14,693 bases of DNA from Roseicyclus sp. (GTDB lineage Bacteria > Pseudomonadota > Alphaproteobacteria > Rhodobacterales > Rhodobacteraceae), in NCBI GenBank assembly GCA_018401055.1, contig JAGYLB010000121.1, forward strand, positions 1 through 14,693. The letters run 5' to 3'. A model generated the notes under the pieces. It did no database searches and was not told the origin of the DNA. It saw nothing but the letters and a program-made list of their open reading frames with translations. Shown here in pieces: positions 7,825 through 14,363 of the stretch. Within the stretch, counting starts at the first letter, position 1. Each line of letters starts with the position of its first letter. A program made the translations under genes and the position numbers.

Positions 7825-8463
7825 TCACGCCGAACCGGGGGCACAAGGTGACCCGGCCCGCAACGGCCCGCCCACCGCCAAGGCTTCGATCCCGCGCGCG
7901 ATATCCTCGGCGAGCTGCGCCACCCGTTCGGTCGCGTCCGTGCGTTGGGCATAGGCCCGCAGCCCGAAGATGGCGGATTGCAGACGTGCCGCCAACAGGT
8001 CGAGGTCGGCATCGGCGGCAATCTCTCCCTCATCGCGCGCCTTGCGGAACACCTCCCGAAACACCAGTTCCGCCCGGCGCAGCAAGTCTTCGACCGACCG
8101 GCGCAAGACCGGATCATCATCGGGCGTTTCCAGCAGGGTCTTGACCAGCATGCAGGCCCGCGATGGCGCTTTGCCTCGCATCATGCCGCCAAGGCTGCGG
8201 ATATGGGCGGCCAGCCCCGCGATGGGCGAGGGGGCTTGGGCCAGCGCCATGTCCAGATCGGCTTGCCCCGTGCGGGCGTAAAGGTCGAGGGCCTCTTTGA
8301 ACAACGCCTCTTTCGACCCGAAGGCGGCGTAGATCGAGCCGGGTCGCATGTCGAGCCCATGCTCGAGATCCTTGAGCGAGGTGTTGTGATATCCCCGCGC
8401 CCAGAAAATATCCCGTGCCACCATCAGCACCTTTTGCCGGTCGTAGCTGGCTGCGCGTCCCAT
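7825..8463 (-). CDS. TetR/AcrR family transcriptional regulator
   Basis: A 212-residue protein with the N-terminal TetR helix-turn-helix at about residues 10-55: DIFWARGYHNTSLKDLE, then MRPGSIYAAFGSKEALF, the highly conserved turn and recognition helix. The C-terminal helical part (IAGLAAHIRSLGGMM, ACMLVKTLLETPDDD) should bind a small ligand and dimerise. The ATG at 8463 has AGGAGC upstream. It is divergent from the AhpD-like gene at 8575, with three palindromes between them, two of which overlap its own promoter. I infer autorepression and control of the divergent gene, relieved by an unknown small molecule. It may also co-express the downstream oxidoreductase. Confidence 0.93.
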   Translation of the reverse strand: MGRAASYDRQKVLMVARDIFWARGYHNTSLKDLEHGLDMRPGSIYAAFGSKEALFKEALDLYARTGQADLDMALAQAPSPIAGLAAHIRSLGGMMRGKAPSRACMLVKTLLETPDDDPVLRRSVEDLLRRAELVFREVFRKARDEGEIAADADLDLLAARLQSAIFGLRAYAQRTDATERVAQLAEDIARGIEALAVGGPLRAGSPCAPGSA

Positions 8464-8481
8464 GACTGCTCCTGATCGCAT

Positions 8482-8497
8482 TTGAGTGATCGCTCAA
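8482..8497. promoter_or_regulatory. TetR operator copy 1
   Basis: TTGAGTGATCGCTCAA, a near-perfect palindrome of the form TTGAGYGATCRCTCAA. It lies just downstream of the -10 of the tetR promoter, covering the expected start point. Confidence 0.8.
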
Positions 8498-8526
8498 AAT
8501 ATATCTTGAGTGATCGCTCAGGTAAA
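8498..8526 (-). promoter_or_regulatory. tetR promoter
   Basis: On the minus strand TTTACC (8526-8521) and TATATT (8503-8498) are separated by 17 bases, a good sigma-70 arrangement for tetR, whose ATG is at 8463. Operator copy 2 occupies the spacer almost exactly, as expected for tight repression. The promoter for the divergent gene is less clear: AATAAT at 8553-8558 has a usable -35 (TAGGCA, 8529-8534), but it would start transcription inside the Shine-Dalgarno. Confidence 0.55.
8506..8521. promoter_or_regulatory. TetR operator copy 2
   Basis: TTGAGTGATCGCTCAG, differing from copy 1 only in the last base. Its centre is 24 bases from copy 1, and it sits between the -35 and -10 of the tetR promoter. 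Confidence 0.8.
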
Positions 8527-8537
8527 GCTAGGCATTT

Positions 8538-8553
8538 TTGAGCAATCACTCAA
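8538..8553. promoter_or_regulatory. TetR operator copy 3
   Basis: TTGAGCAATCACTCAA, the same palindrome with changes near the centre. It lies 32 bases (centre to centre) from copy 2 and 22 bases before the ATG of the divergent AhpD-like gene, placed to block that gene's transcription. Confidence 0.78.
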
Positions 8554-8574
8554 ATAATTCAAGGAGACATCATC

Positions 8575-9141
8575 ATGACCTTCGAACTCCACGATCTCGA
8601 GACCGCGCCAGAGGCCAGCCGCCCACTGCTGGAAGCCTCGAAAAAGGCCTTGGGCCGTATCCCGGGCCTGCATGCCGTGATGGCCGAGGCCCCTGCCCTG
8701 CTGCAGGCCTATCAGACCGCCCACAAGCTGTTTGCGGAACAGACGAGCTTCGACAAGGACGAGCTGACGGTTGTCTGGCAGACGATCAACGTCGAACATG
8801 CGTGCCATTATTGCGTGCCCGCCCATACCGGCATCGCCCGCATGATGAAGGTCGATGACGCCATCACCGAGGCGTTGCGCACCGAGACCCCTCTGCCGAA
8901 TGCCCGGCTTGAAGCCCTGCGCAGCTTTACCCTCGCCGTGGTCCGCCAGCGCGGCATGGTCGAGGATGCAACCGTGGCGGCCTTCCTCGATGCCGGGTTC
9001 ACGCGGCGCCAGATCCTGGAAGTCATTCTTGGCGTGTCGCAAAAGGTGATGTCGAACTACACCAATCATTTTGCCCAAACCCCCGTGGATGCGCCGATGC
9101 AGGCCTATCTTTGGGAAAAGACGGGCAAGAGTGCAGCCTGA
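8575..9141 (+). CDS. AhpD-like carboxymuconolactone decarboxylase family protein
   Basis: A 188-residue protein with the AhpD active-site signature E-x2-C-x2-C-x3-H at residues 74-84 (EHACHYCVPAH): E74, C77, C80, H84. This redox motif in the CMD fold typically supports peroxidase or disulfide-reductase activity rather than true decarboxylation. The start ATG at 8575 follows AAGGAGA at 8561-8567. The C-terminus (SQKVMSNYTNHFAQTPVD) is typical of the subgroup I would expect. It is divergent from tetR and preceded by operator copy 3, so it is probably the main target of that regulator, induced by oxidative or electrophilic stress or by a specific compound (inference). Confidence 0.93.
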   Translation: MTFELHDLETAPEASRPLLEASKKALGRIPGLHAVMAEAPALLQAYQTAHKLFAEQTSFDKDELTVVWQTINVEHACHYCVPAHTGIARMMKVDDAITEALRTETPLPNARLEALRSFTLAVVRQRGMVEDATVAAFLDAGFTRRQILEVILGVSQKVMSNYTNHFAQTPVDAPMQAYLWEKTGKSAA

Positions 9142-9179
9142 TCTGCGTTCGGCGCCGCGCCTGTCCCTTGAACACGAAA

Positions 9180-9209
9180 ATGACCCGGGGTCGGTCCGCC
9201 CCGGGTCAT
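9180..9209 (-). terminator. Rho-independent terminator of rpoH
   Basis: A perfect 11-base stem, ATGACCCGGGG (9180-9190) with CCCCGGGTCAT (9199-9209), and an eight-base loop. On the minus strand it is followed by TTTTCGTG, so it suits rpoH, whose stop is about 85 bases upstream. On the plus strand the following bases are GC-rich, so it is a weak terminator for the AhpD-like gene. Nothing else was seen in 9142-9293. Confidence 0.7.
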
Positions 9210-9293
9210 GCGTCTGGATTGGGGGCCCGAATGGACCTGCACCATGCGACCCGAGGGCCAGTCCCGCCACGTCACGCCGCGCGATGACGTATC

Positions 9294-10192
9294 TCAGGCG
9301 TTGGCCAGCATGCCTTGCTCTTTCGCAAGATCGCGCATGCGCTTTTGCAGCTTTTCGAAGGCGCGCACCTCGATCTGGCGGATGCGTTCGCGGCTGACGC
9401 CGTAGACCGAGGACAGATCCTCGAGCGTGACCGGCTCATCGAGCAGACGGCGCTGGGTCAGGATATCGCGCTCTCGCTCGTTCAGAACCTCCATAGCCTG
9501 GCTCATCAAGGACATGCGCTGGGTGTATTCGTCCCGCTCGGCGTAATCGGAGGCCTGGTCGGCGCCCTCATCCTCCAGCCAGTCCTGCCATTGGGTCGAG
9601 CCGTCATCTTCCGACCCGACCATCGCGTTGAGCGAGGCGTCGCCGCCCGACAGGCGGCGGTTCATCGAGATCACCTCGGCCTCGGTCACGCCGAGGTCAT
9701 GGGCGATGCGGGCGACGTTCTCGGGGCGCAGGTCGCCCTCTTCCAGCGCGCCGATGCGGGCCTTGGCCTTGCGCAGGTTGAAGAACAGCTTCTTCTGCGC
9801 CGCTGGTGGTGCCCAGTTTCACCATCGACCACGACCGCAGGACATATTCCTGGATCGAGGCGCGGATCCACCACATCGCATAGGTGGCAAGGCGGAAGCC
9901 CTTTTCGGGGTCGAATTTCTTGACCGCCTGCATCAGGCCCGACATTCGCCTCGGAGATCACCTCGGCCTGCGGCAGGCCATAGCCGCGATAGCCCATGGC
10001 GATCTTGGCCGCGAGGCGCAGATGCGAGGTGACCATCTTGTGCGCCGCCGCCGTGTCGCCATCCTCGACCCAGCGCTTGGCCAGCATGTATTCTTCTTCG
10101 GGTTCCAGCATCGGGAACTTGCGGATTTCCTGAAGATAGCGGTTCAGGCCCTGTTCGGGCGACGGTGCGGGAAGATTGGCGTAGGTGCTCAT
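9294..10192 (-). CDS. rpoH: RNA polymerase heat-shock sigma factor RpoH, frameshifted twice as read
   Basis: Sigma-32 type factor that directs RNA polymerase to heat-shock and stress promoters. Start ATG 10192, with GGGAG upstream. Visible in order: region 1.2 ([15 protein letters not shown]), region 2 ([18 protein letters not shown] then IRASIQEYV), the RpoH-specific box ([12 protein letters not shown]) and the region 4 helix-turn-helix ([17 protein letters not shown]). Two single-base insertions break it: an extra C in 9938-9940 (NVGLMQAV expected) and one at 9800-9801 (TTSAQKKLFF expected, inside the RpoH box). Removing both gives 298 residues, the usual length. An intact RpoH is normally needed for growth at raised temperature, so these are probably sequence errors. 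Many Rhodobacteraceae carry two rpoH genes; this one resembles the RpoHI type. Confidence 0.92.
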
Positions 10193-10228
10193 CTTGGGGA
10201 CTCCCTGTTCGGCAGTCCGGATTGCACT

Positions 10229-10256
10229 TATGTAAATCGGGTTAACTTTTCGTCAA
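10229..10256 (-). promoter_or_regulatory. rpoH promoter (sigma-70 type)
   Basis: On the minus strand TTGACG (10256-10251) and TACATA (10234-10229) are 16 bases apart, placing a start about 30 bases before the rpoH ATG. It lies in the 157-base gap after rluD, so rpoH can be transcribed independently. Confidence 0.6.
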
Positions 10257-10349
10257 GAGCCGAAGTGAACGTGTTGGTTCAGAATGTGCGCTTTGCGTCT
10301 GCGAACAGCAAGTCTCGTTACCGTGATATCACGTGCATGTGCGCACAGA

Positions 10350-11407
10350 TTACAGGCGCATCGCCGCGCGCGACATCCCTGCAAGCAGCGCAGGCCATGA
10401 ATCCCTTCGGGCGGCAGGTCGGCCTCGAAGACGCCAGCGCCTCAACCGTCACGGGATGCACGAAGCCCAGGACTGCGCGCGCATGCAGCGCCTGGCGCGG
10501 GAAGGCGGTTGATCGCGAGCTGCGGCCGTCTCGCCCAACACCTTGCCGGACACCTTGCGCCGCCCGCCATAGACCGGATCCCCGACCAGCCCGTGCCCGA
10601 CATGGTGCCATATGCACCCGGATCTGATGGGTGCGCCCGGTTTCCAGGCGGCATTCGACCAGCGTGACCGCGGCCGGCGGAACCCCTCGAGCACCGCGCA
10701 CGCCGGGTGACGGCATGGCGCCCGCCCTGGAACAGCACCGCCTGGCGCTGGCGGTCGGTCTTGTGGCGGGCCAGCTGGGTGGTGATCTTGAGGGTTCCGT
10801 CGCCTTCGAAATTCACGCCTTGACACCGCTGCAGCCTGGGATCGGCGGCATCGGGCACGCCGTGGCAGATCGCGTGATAGACCCGCTCGATCGAGTGATG
10901 GGCGGCGAATTGGGCGGCCAGCCCGTGATGCGCCCGGTCGGATTTCGCCACCACCAGAAGCCCGCTGGTGTCCTTGTCGATCCGGTGCACGATGCCGGGC
11001 CGCTTCTCGCCACCCACCCCCGACAGGTTGCCCCCGAAATGATGCAACAGCGCATTGACCAGCGTGCCGTCTGGCGTGCCCGGCGCGGGATGCACGACCA
11101 TGCCCACGGGTTTGTTCACGACCAGCAGGTCGGCATCCTCATGCACGATCTCAAGCGCGATGTCCTGGGGCGCGGTGGCGACCTCGGCGGCCTCGGACAG
11201 GGCGATGGTGATGGCGTCGCCCTCAAACACGCGGCGCGTGGCGTCGGTCACGGGGCCGCCGTTCAGCCGCACGGCCCCCTCGGCGATCAGGCGCATCAGG
11301 CGCGAGCGGCTCAGATGCGCATCCTCTGGCACATCGCGGGCCAGTGCCTTATCAAGGCGCGGGGCCGGGTCCGGCCCGATTTCGACCGTCACGATATGGG
11401 TGGGCAT
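10350..11407 (-). CDS. RluD-like 23S rRNA pseudouridine synthase, multiply frameshifted as read
   Basis: Enzyme that converts specific uridines of large-subunit rRNA to pseudouridine. ATG 11407 with GGAGG upstream. An S4 RNA-binding domain comes first (RLDKALARDVPE, SRSRLMRLIAEGAVRLNG). The catalytic core has GIVHRIDKDTSGLLVVAK with the catalytic Asp, and later LETGRTHQIRVHMAHVGH. The first two thirds read cleanly. From about 10700 to 10389 I count about eight one-base indels, near 10697, 10675, 10605, 10520, 10505, 10432, 10405 and 10392. Tracing conserved text across frames (EGFRRP, GLVGDPVYGGRRKVSGK, PRQALHAR, LGFVHPVT, FEADLPPE, ALLAGMSRAAMRL) gives an end at TAA 10350-10352. The net correction of two bases makes 351 codons, normal for RluD. 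Real decay is possible but less likely. Confidence 0.82.
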
Positions 11408-11726
11408 GGGCGTGGAGCCTCCTGAAACCTCGAGCGCCGAGGATGATCTGCCGCCGCAGCTGCGCTGGCTCAAGCGGCTGGTGACGGTCCTGACCGCGAC
11501 GATGATCGGGGGCGTTCTAGCGATCACGGCGCTGCTTGTCATCCGCCTGAACGCCGATACAGCACCCGTGGTCATCGCGCCGGGCGATTTCGTGCTGCCG
11601 CAAGGCGTGGGGCTGGTGGGCTTCAGCGTGGTGGACGGGCGGACCGTGATCTTGGGCGATGATGGCGTGATCCGCGTCTACGACAGCGAAAGCCGCGCCC
11701 TGCTGCGGGATTTCACCATCGACTGA
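11406..11726 (+). CDS. Small DUF6476-like membrane protein
   Basis: A 106-residue protein with an acidic, Pro-containing N-terminus, one transmembrane helix (LVTVLTATMIGGVLAITALL) and a short periplasmic beta-rich tail (DFVLPQGVGLVGFSVVDG, VIRVYDSESR). The layout matches small Rhodobacterales proteins I know as DUF6476. The likely ATG (11406-11408) overlaps the start codon of rluD on the other strand in the tetramer CATG; a GTG at 11412 is the alternative. Its ribosome site and promoter must lie inside rluD. Function unknown. It runs toward the minus-strand tRNA-His with only eight bases between them. Confidence 0.72.
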   Translation: MGVEPPETSSAEDDLPPQLRWLKRLVTVLTATMIGGVLAITALLVIRLNADTAPVVIAPGDFVLPQGVGLVGFSVVDGRTVILGDDGVIRVYDSESRALLRDFTID

Positions 11727-11734
11727 AAAGGGGA

Positions 11735-11811
11735 TGGTACCAGCGCCCCGGCTCGAACGGGGGACCTCTTGATCCACAATCAAGCGCTCTAACCAACTGA
11801 GCTACGCCGGC
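11735..11811 (-). tRNA. tRNA-His (anticodon GUG)
   Basis: A complete cloverleaf on the minus strand. The acceptor is GCCGGCG pairing with CGCTGGT (G1-U72 and G4-U69 wobbles). The D arm is GCTC/GAGC. The anticodon stem is CTTGA/TCAAG, with loop TTGTGGA carrying GTG. The T arm is CCCCG TTCGAGC CGGGG. Discriminator A73 is followed by encoded CCA at 11737-11735. The base before G1 is T, so there is no encoded G-1. This is the unusual alphaproteobacterial tRNA-His type. Confidence 0.95.
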
Positions 11812-11831
11812 ATGACTTGCGTCTGGCGCGG

Positions 11832-11860
11832 GGGATAGCGCCCGCGTCGGTCGATTGCAA
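11832..11860 (-). promoter_or_regulatory. tRNA-His promoter
   Basis: On the minus strand TTGCAA (11860-11855) and TATCCC (11837-11832) are separated by 17 bases, placing the start about 14 bases before the tRNA 5' end. Confidence 0.55.
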
Positions 11861-11961
11861 GGGGTCAGGCGCAGCTTGCGGTTCAGCTATGCCGCACGCG
11901 CTCGCTTGCGGAATGCGTCATCACCCGCTACCTCCCGGCTGCAGTCTTGGAGAGTGGACCG

Positions 11962-12159
11962 ATGGGCATCAACAGCGAAAACGACGTGGCCGCGAACCTG
12001 CAGATCGGGCCGACGACGCTTGGCATGGTGCGGATCTATGTCGAGGGGGACGGGATCGACCTGCCGCTCGACTTCGACCCCGAGGAAGCCGAGGAAATCG
12101 CCGAGGAATTGCGCGCCGCCGCCGCCGCCGCGCGCGCCATGGGCAAGAAAAAGCGCTAA
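11962..12159 (+). CDS. DUF6324-like small protein
   Basis: A 65-residue acidic protein beginning MGINSENDVAANLQIGPTT, then MVRIYVEGDGIDLPLDFDPE, and ending in an Ala/Glu helix and a basic GKKKR tail. It resembles a family of about 65 residues conserved in Rhodobacteraceae that I know as DUF6324. The ATG at 11962 follows GGAGAG at 11949-11954. No cysteines, membrane helix or signal peptide; probably a soluble cytoplasmic protein. Function unknown. Its stop overlaps the stop of mmcB on the opposite strand by four bases. A weak promoter candidate is TTGCGG (11906-11911) with TACCTC (11929-11934). Confidence 0.75.
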   Translation: MGINSENDVAANLQIGPTTLGMVRIYVEGDGIDLPLDFDPEEAEEIAEELRAAAAAARAMGKKKR

Positions 12160-12617
12160 AGGATCAGCCCGGGGTCGCGCAGCACCTGCAGGCGCAGCGC
12201 GGCATGGCGGGCAAAGCGTTGCGTCACCGCCTTGCGCCGCGCGGAGGGCAACCTGACCTCGTCGGGCATGCGCAGGATTTCCGCGTCATAGGCATCGGCG
12301 ATGATCAATCCCGTGCCTTCGGGCAAAAGATCGGTCGGAAAGGCCTCGTCCACCGCCCAGAAATAGCGGTCGCCCCATTCCAGATAGCCGCCCCACTTGG
12401 CGTCCGACGTGAAATCGGCGCGGCTTGACTTGCATTCGATCACCCAGATCTCGCCCCTTGGCCCCAAGGCCATCACATCCAGCCTTTTGCCGCGTTCGGG
12501 GGTGAATTCCTCGAGCGTGACGAAATCATGCCCGCGCAGGTGACGGCAGACGCCCCGCGCCAGAAGCTGGCCGGGCCGCACATCGAGAGAAGCAGTGGCG
12601 CAAGCCGTATCGGACAT
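12156..12617 (-). CDS. mmcB: MmcB family DNA repair protein (PD-(D/E)xK nuclease fold)
   Basis: A 153-residue protein. The nuclease-like motif is RLDVMAL (Asp47), then 13 residues, then VIECKSS (Glu61, Cys, Lys63), the pattern of PD-(D/E)xK enzymes. GGYLEWGDRYFWAV follows, as in MmcB. MmcB is part of the SOS-linked alphaproteobacterial DNA repair repertoire, first studied in Caulobacter; a precise activity is not established. I took the ATG at 12617 (MSDTACATASLDVRPG), since an upstream extension to 12683 would run through the region before the 6S-like RNA promoter and is not family-like. I saw no clear SOS box upstream. Confidence 0.82.
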   Translation of the reverse strand: MSDTACATASLDVRPGQLLARGVCRHLRGHDFVTLEEFTPERGKRLDVMALGPRGEIWVIECKSSRADFTSDAKWGGYLEWGDRYFWAVDEAFPTDLLPEGTGLIIADAYDAEILRMPDEVRLPSARRKAVTQRFARHAALRLQVLRDPGLIL

Positions 12618-12666
12618 GGGCGGAGAATGGAACATTCGGGGAACAAAGGCAAGCCGGGCGCACCCC

Positions 12667-12694
12667 TTGCTGAATCCCTCCACCCGCCTATCTA
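12667..12694 (+). promoter_or_regulatory. Promoter of the 6S-like RNA
   Basis: TTGCTG (12667-12672) and TATCTA (12689-12694) with a 16-base spacer predict a start at about 12701, exactly where the closing helix of the RNA begins. Confidence 0.55.
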
Positions 12695-12700
12695 GCGATT

Positions 12701-12863
12701 GTGACGGATCTGCTCGTCCCGTGCCTGTGGCAAAATTCCGGTGGCCTTAAGCATTTCCGAGGGAGCTGGCTCTGATCGGATCCTGGTCTGATTACCTGGC
12801 GCCCACCTGTACACACAGGTCCTCGGGAATTAACGCCTCCACGGATGCTGCGGTCCCCGTCAC
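12701..12863 (+). ncRNA. ssrS: Probable 6S RNA
   Basis: A 163-base region with no credible ORF that folds into one long irregular hairpin. The closing stem is GUGACGG (12701-12707) with CCGUCAC (12857-12863). Further inside, UUCCGAGG pairs with CCUCGGGAA, and an apical ACCUGU/ACAGGU hairpin closes it, with unpaired stretches between that could form the open-promoter-like bubble by which 6S RNA binds sigma-70 RNA polymerase. The predicted promoter start, the closing helix and a strong terminator just downstream delimit the gene well. The length fits alphaproteobacterial 6S RNA, and the central ACCUGGCGCCCACCU stretch looks familiar from that family. The family name is partly from memory; that it is a structured RNA gene is well supported. 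Confidence 0.68.
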
Positions 12864-12870
12864 CACAGAC

Positions 12871-12902
12871 AAAAACGCCGCCCCGAGAGGGGCGGCGTTT
12901 TT
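12871..12902. terminator. Strong bidirectional Rho-independent terminator
   Basis: A perfect 14-base stem (12871-12884 with 12889-12902) with a GAGA tetraloop. A-runs and T-runs flank the GC core (ACGCCGCCCC / GGGGCGGCGT), so it works in both directions. It ends the 6S-like RNA on the plus strand and the small membrane protein gene on the minus strand. Confidence 0.92.
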
Positions 12903-12922
12903 CGTTTGGACTGGCCCGGATG

Positions 12923-13240
12923 TCAGCGGCGCGGGTCGTCGTTGCGCACGCGGACAGGAACCGGCACCGCATCGAGCGTGAAGACACCGTCGCGGCGGCC
13001 GCGCTGGTCGTCGTCGCTGTCGTCGGTCATGGTCATGATCTTGTAGCCGACCTGCGCCGAGCCGAAAGTGATGCCGCAGAGCACGAACAGCACGGCAAGC
13101 GCAATAGGTCCCTCGGCGGTATGGGTCACAAGGTGCCAGAGGCCCGCCACGTCAAAGGCCAGCAGCATTCCAATAAAGGCGAAGGCCAAAACGAAGCCGA
13201 AGGCCGCGTGTCGGAGGATGAAACGGATGTGATCGGGCAT
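12923..13240 (-). CDS. Small two-helix membrane protein of unknown function
   Basis: A 105-residue protein. The N-terminus MPDHIRFILRHAAFG is followed by a first helix (FVLAFAFIGMLLAFDVAGL) and a second (IALAVLFVLCGITFGSAQVG). After the helices it has an acidic DDSDDDQ stretch and an Arg-rich cytoplasmic tail. The ATG at 13240 has AAGGGAG upstream. I have seen this N-terminal pattern in short conserved membrane proteins of Rhodobacteraceae but know no function. It is transcribed toward the shared terminator at 12871-12902. Confidence 0.78.
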   Translation of the reverse strand: MPDHIRFILRHAAFGFVLAFAFIGMLLAFDVAGLWHLVTHTAEGPIALAVLFVLCGITFGSAQVGYKIMTMTDDSDDDQRGRRDGVFTLDAVPVPVRVRNDDPRR

Positions 13241-13342
13241 GCACGACTCCCTTGGTTTTCAAGGTTAAGATGATGGCGACGGGCCCGCCCGACAAGGGGG
13301 CGCGGCGCTCTGGCGCGGCGATGGCGTTGATCTGCCTGTTTT

Positions 13343-14262
13343 TCAGGCAGCCGACAGCGCCAACCAGCCGATGTAGCCCGCGTGAGCGCGAAACCCCGCC
13401 CCCACGCCGCGCCCGATGCGCCCCAGAAACAGCGCGCCAAGCAGCAGCGCGGCGGATCCTGCGACCACGGCCAGATCGACCGGCGACAGGCCGGGCGGCA
13501 CGGGGATCGGCACGATCACGGCGGTCAGGCCGAGGATGGCGAGGATGTTGAACACATTGGACCCCAGCACATTGCCCAGCGCCAGCCCTCTGCCTCTCGC
13601 GCCGGGCAGCGTGCAGCGCTGGTTGCCAGTTCCGGCAAAGACGTGCCCACCGCCACGACGGTCAGCCCGATCACCGTCTCGCCGGTGCCCAAGGTGCGCG
13701 CGATGCCCGTCGCCCCCTCGACCAGAAGCCATGCGCCCCCGATCAGGGTCGCAAGGCCGCCCAGCAAGAACAAAGCGATGCGCCCTGCCCCCAAGCCCTC
13801 GATCCCCGGCACGGGTTCTACCGCGGCGTCGCGCGACAGCGCGCGCCAGATGTAGAGAGCGAGCGCCGCAAGCAAGACTGTGCCTTCGATGCGCCCGACG
13901 TCGAGGCCCACAAGGATCACGGCGATACCCAGCACGGTGGCCACGGCAAGCCAGACCCGGTCCTCGATCCCGGCCGCGCCTGCGGGGATCGGCGCGATCA
14001 CGACGGCCACGCCGAGGATCAGCAAGATGTTGGCGATGTTCGATCCCAGCACATTGCCGATGGCGATGCCCGGCGACCCCGCCAGCGCCGCCGAAAGCGA
14101 CGTCAGCATTTCGGGCATCGACGTGCCGAAGCCCAGCACAACGGCCCCCACCACGGCCATCGGCAGGCGCATCCGCGTGGCCAGCGCCACGCCGCCGCGC
14201 ACCAGCCCCTCGCCCCCGCCCAGCAGAAGGGCGAGGCCCGCAATGATCATGGCGATGTCCAA
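13343..14262 (-). CDS. Calcium/sodium antiporter (CaCA family, YrbG-like), frameshifted as read
   Basis: Inner-membrane cation exchanger with the two inverted repeats of the CaCA family. The first has VLGFGTSMPEMLTS and GSNIANILLILG, the second has VAVGTSLPELATS and GSNVFNILAILG; the acidic residues in these alpha repeats bind the ion. The frame breaks at about 13575-13612, between the second SLPELATS and LALGNVLGSN, probably by more than one indel. After correction the protein is about 306 residues, with hydrophobic helices throughout. I chose TTG 14262 because AGAGGGA lies a few bases upstream and MDIAMIIAGLALLLGG fits the family start; ATG 14250 is the alternative. Confidence 0.85.
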
Positions 14263-14337
14263 GATGTCCCTCTTCGGATGGTCCGGTGCACGGCCGGTGC
14301 ATCGCAGATGGAGAGAGAAAACCGCCGCCACAAGCCC

Positions 14338-14358
14338 GGCCCGGAAATTTCCCGGGCC
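14338..14358 (-). terminator. Hairpin after nusB
   Basis: GGCCCGG (14338-14344) pairs with CCGGGCC (14352-14358) around a seven-base loop, five bases after the nusB stop. There is no T-run on the minus strand, so it may be a weak terminator or a processing site. Confidence 0.4.
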
Positions 14359-14363
14359 TACGC

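Noticed and set aside
9180..9209. The hairpin as terminator of the AhpD-like gene on the plus strand.
   Set aside because: The plus-strand sequence after the stem is GC-rich without a T-run; the T-run is only on the minus strand.
9686..9940. Programmed frameshifting to make RpoH.
   Set aside because: There are two breaks, neither at a slippery heptamer with a following pseudoknot that I can see, and other genes carry the same sort of single-base change. Sequence error is simpler.
11812..11961. A further small gene or RNA between tRNA-His and the DUF6324-like gene.
   Set aside because: Only promoter-like elements are visible; no frame with a good start and ribosome site, and no stable fold that I can trace.
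13285..13322. GC-rich repeats after the antiporter gene as a terminator.
   Set aside because: GGCGCGGCG occurs twice as a direct, not inverted, repeat with no T-run.
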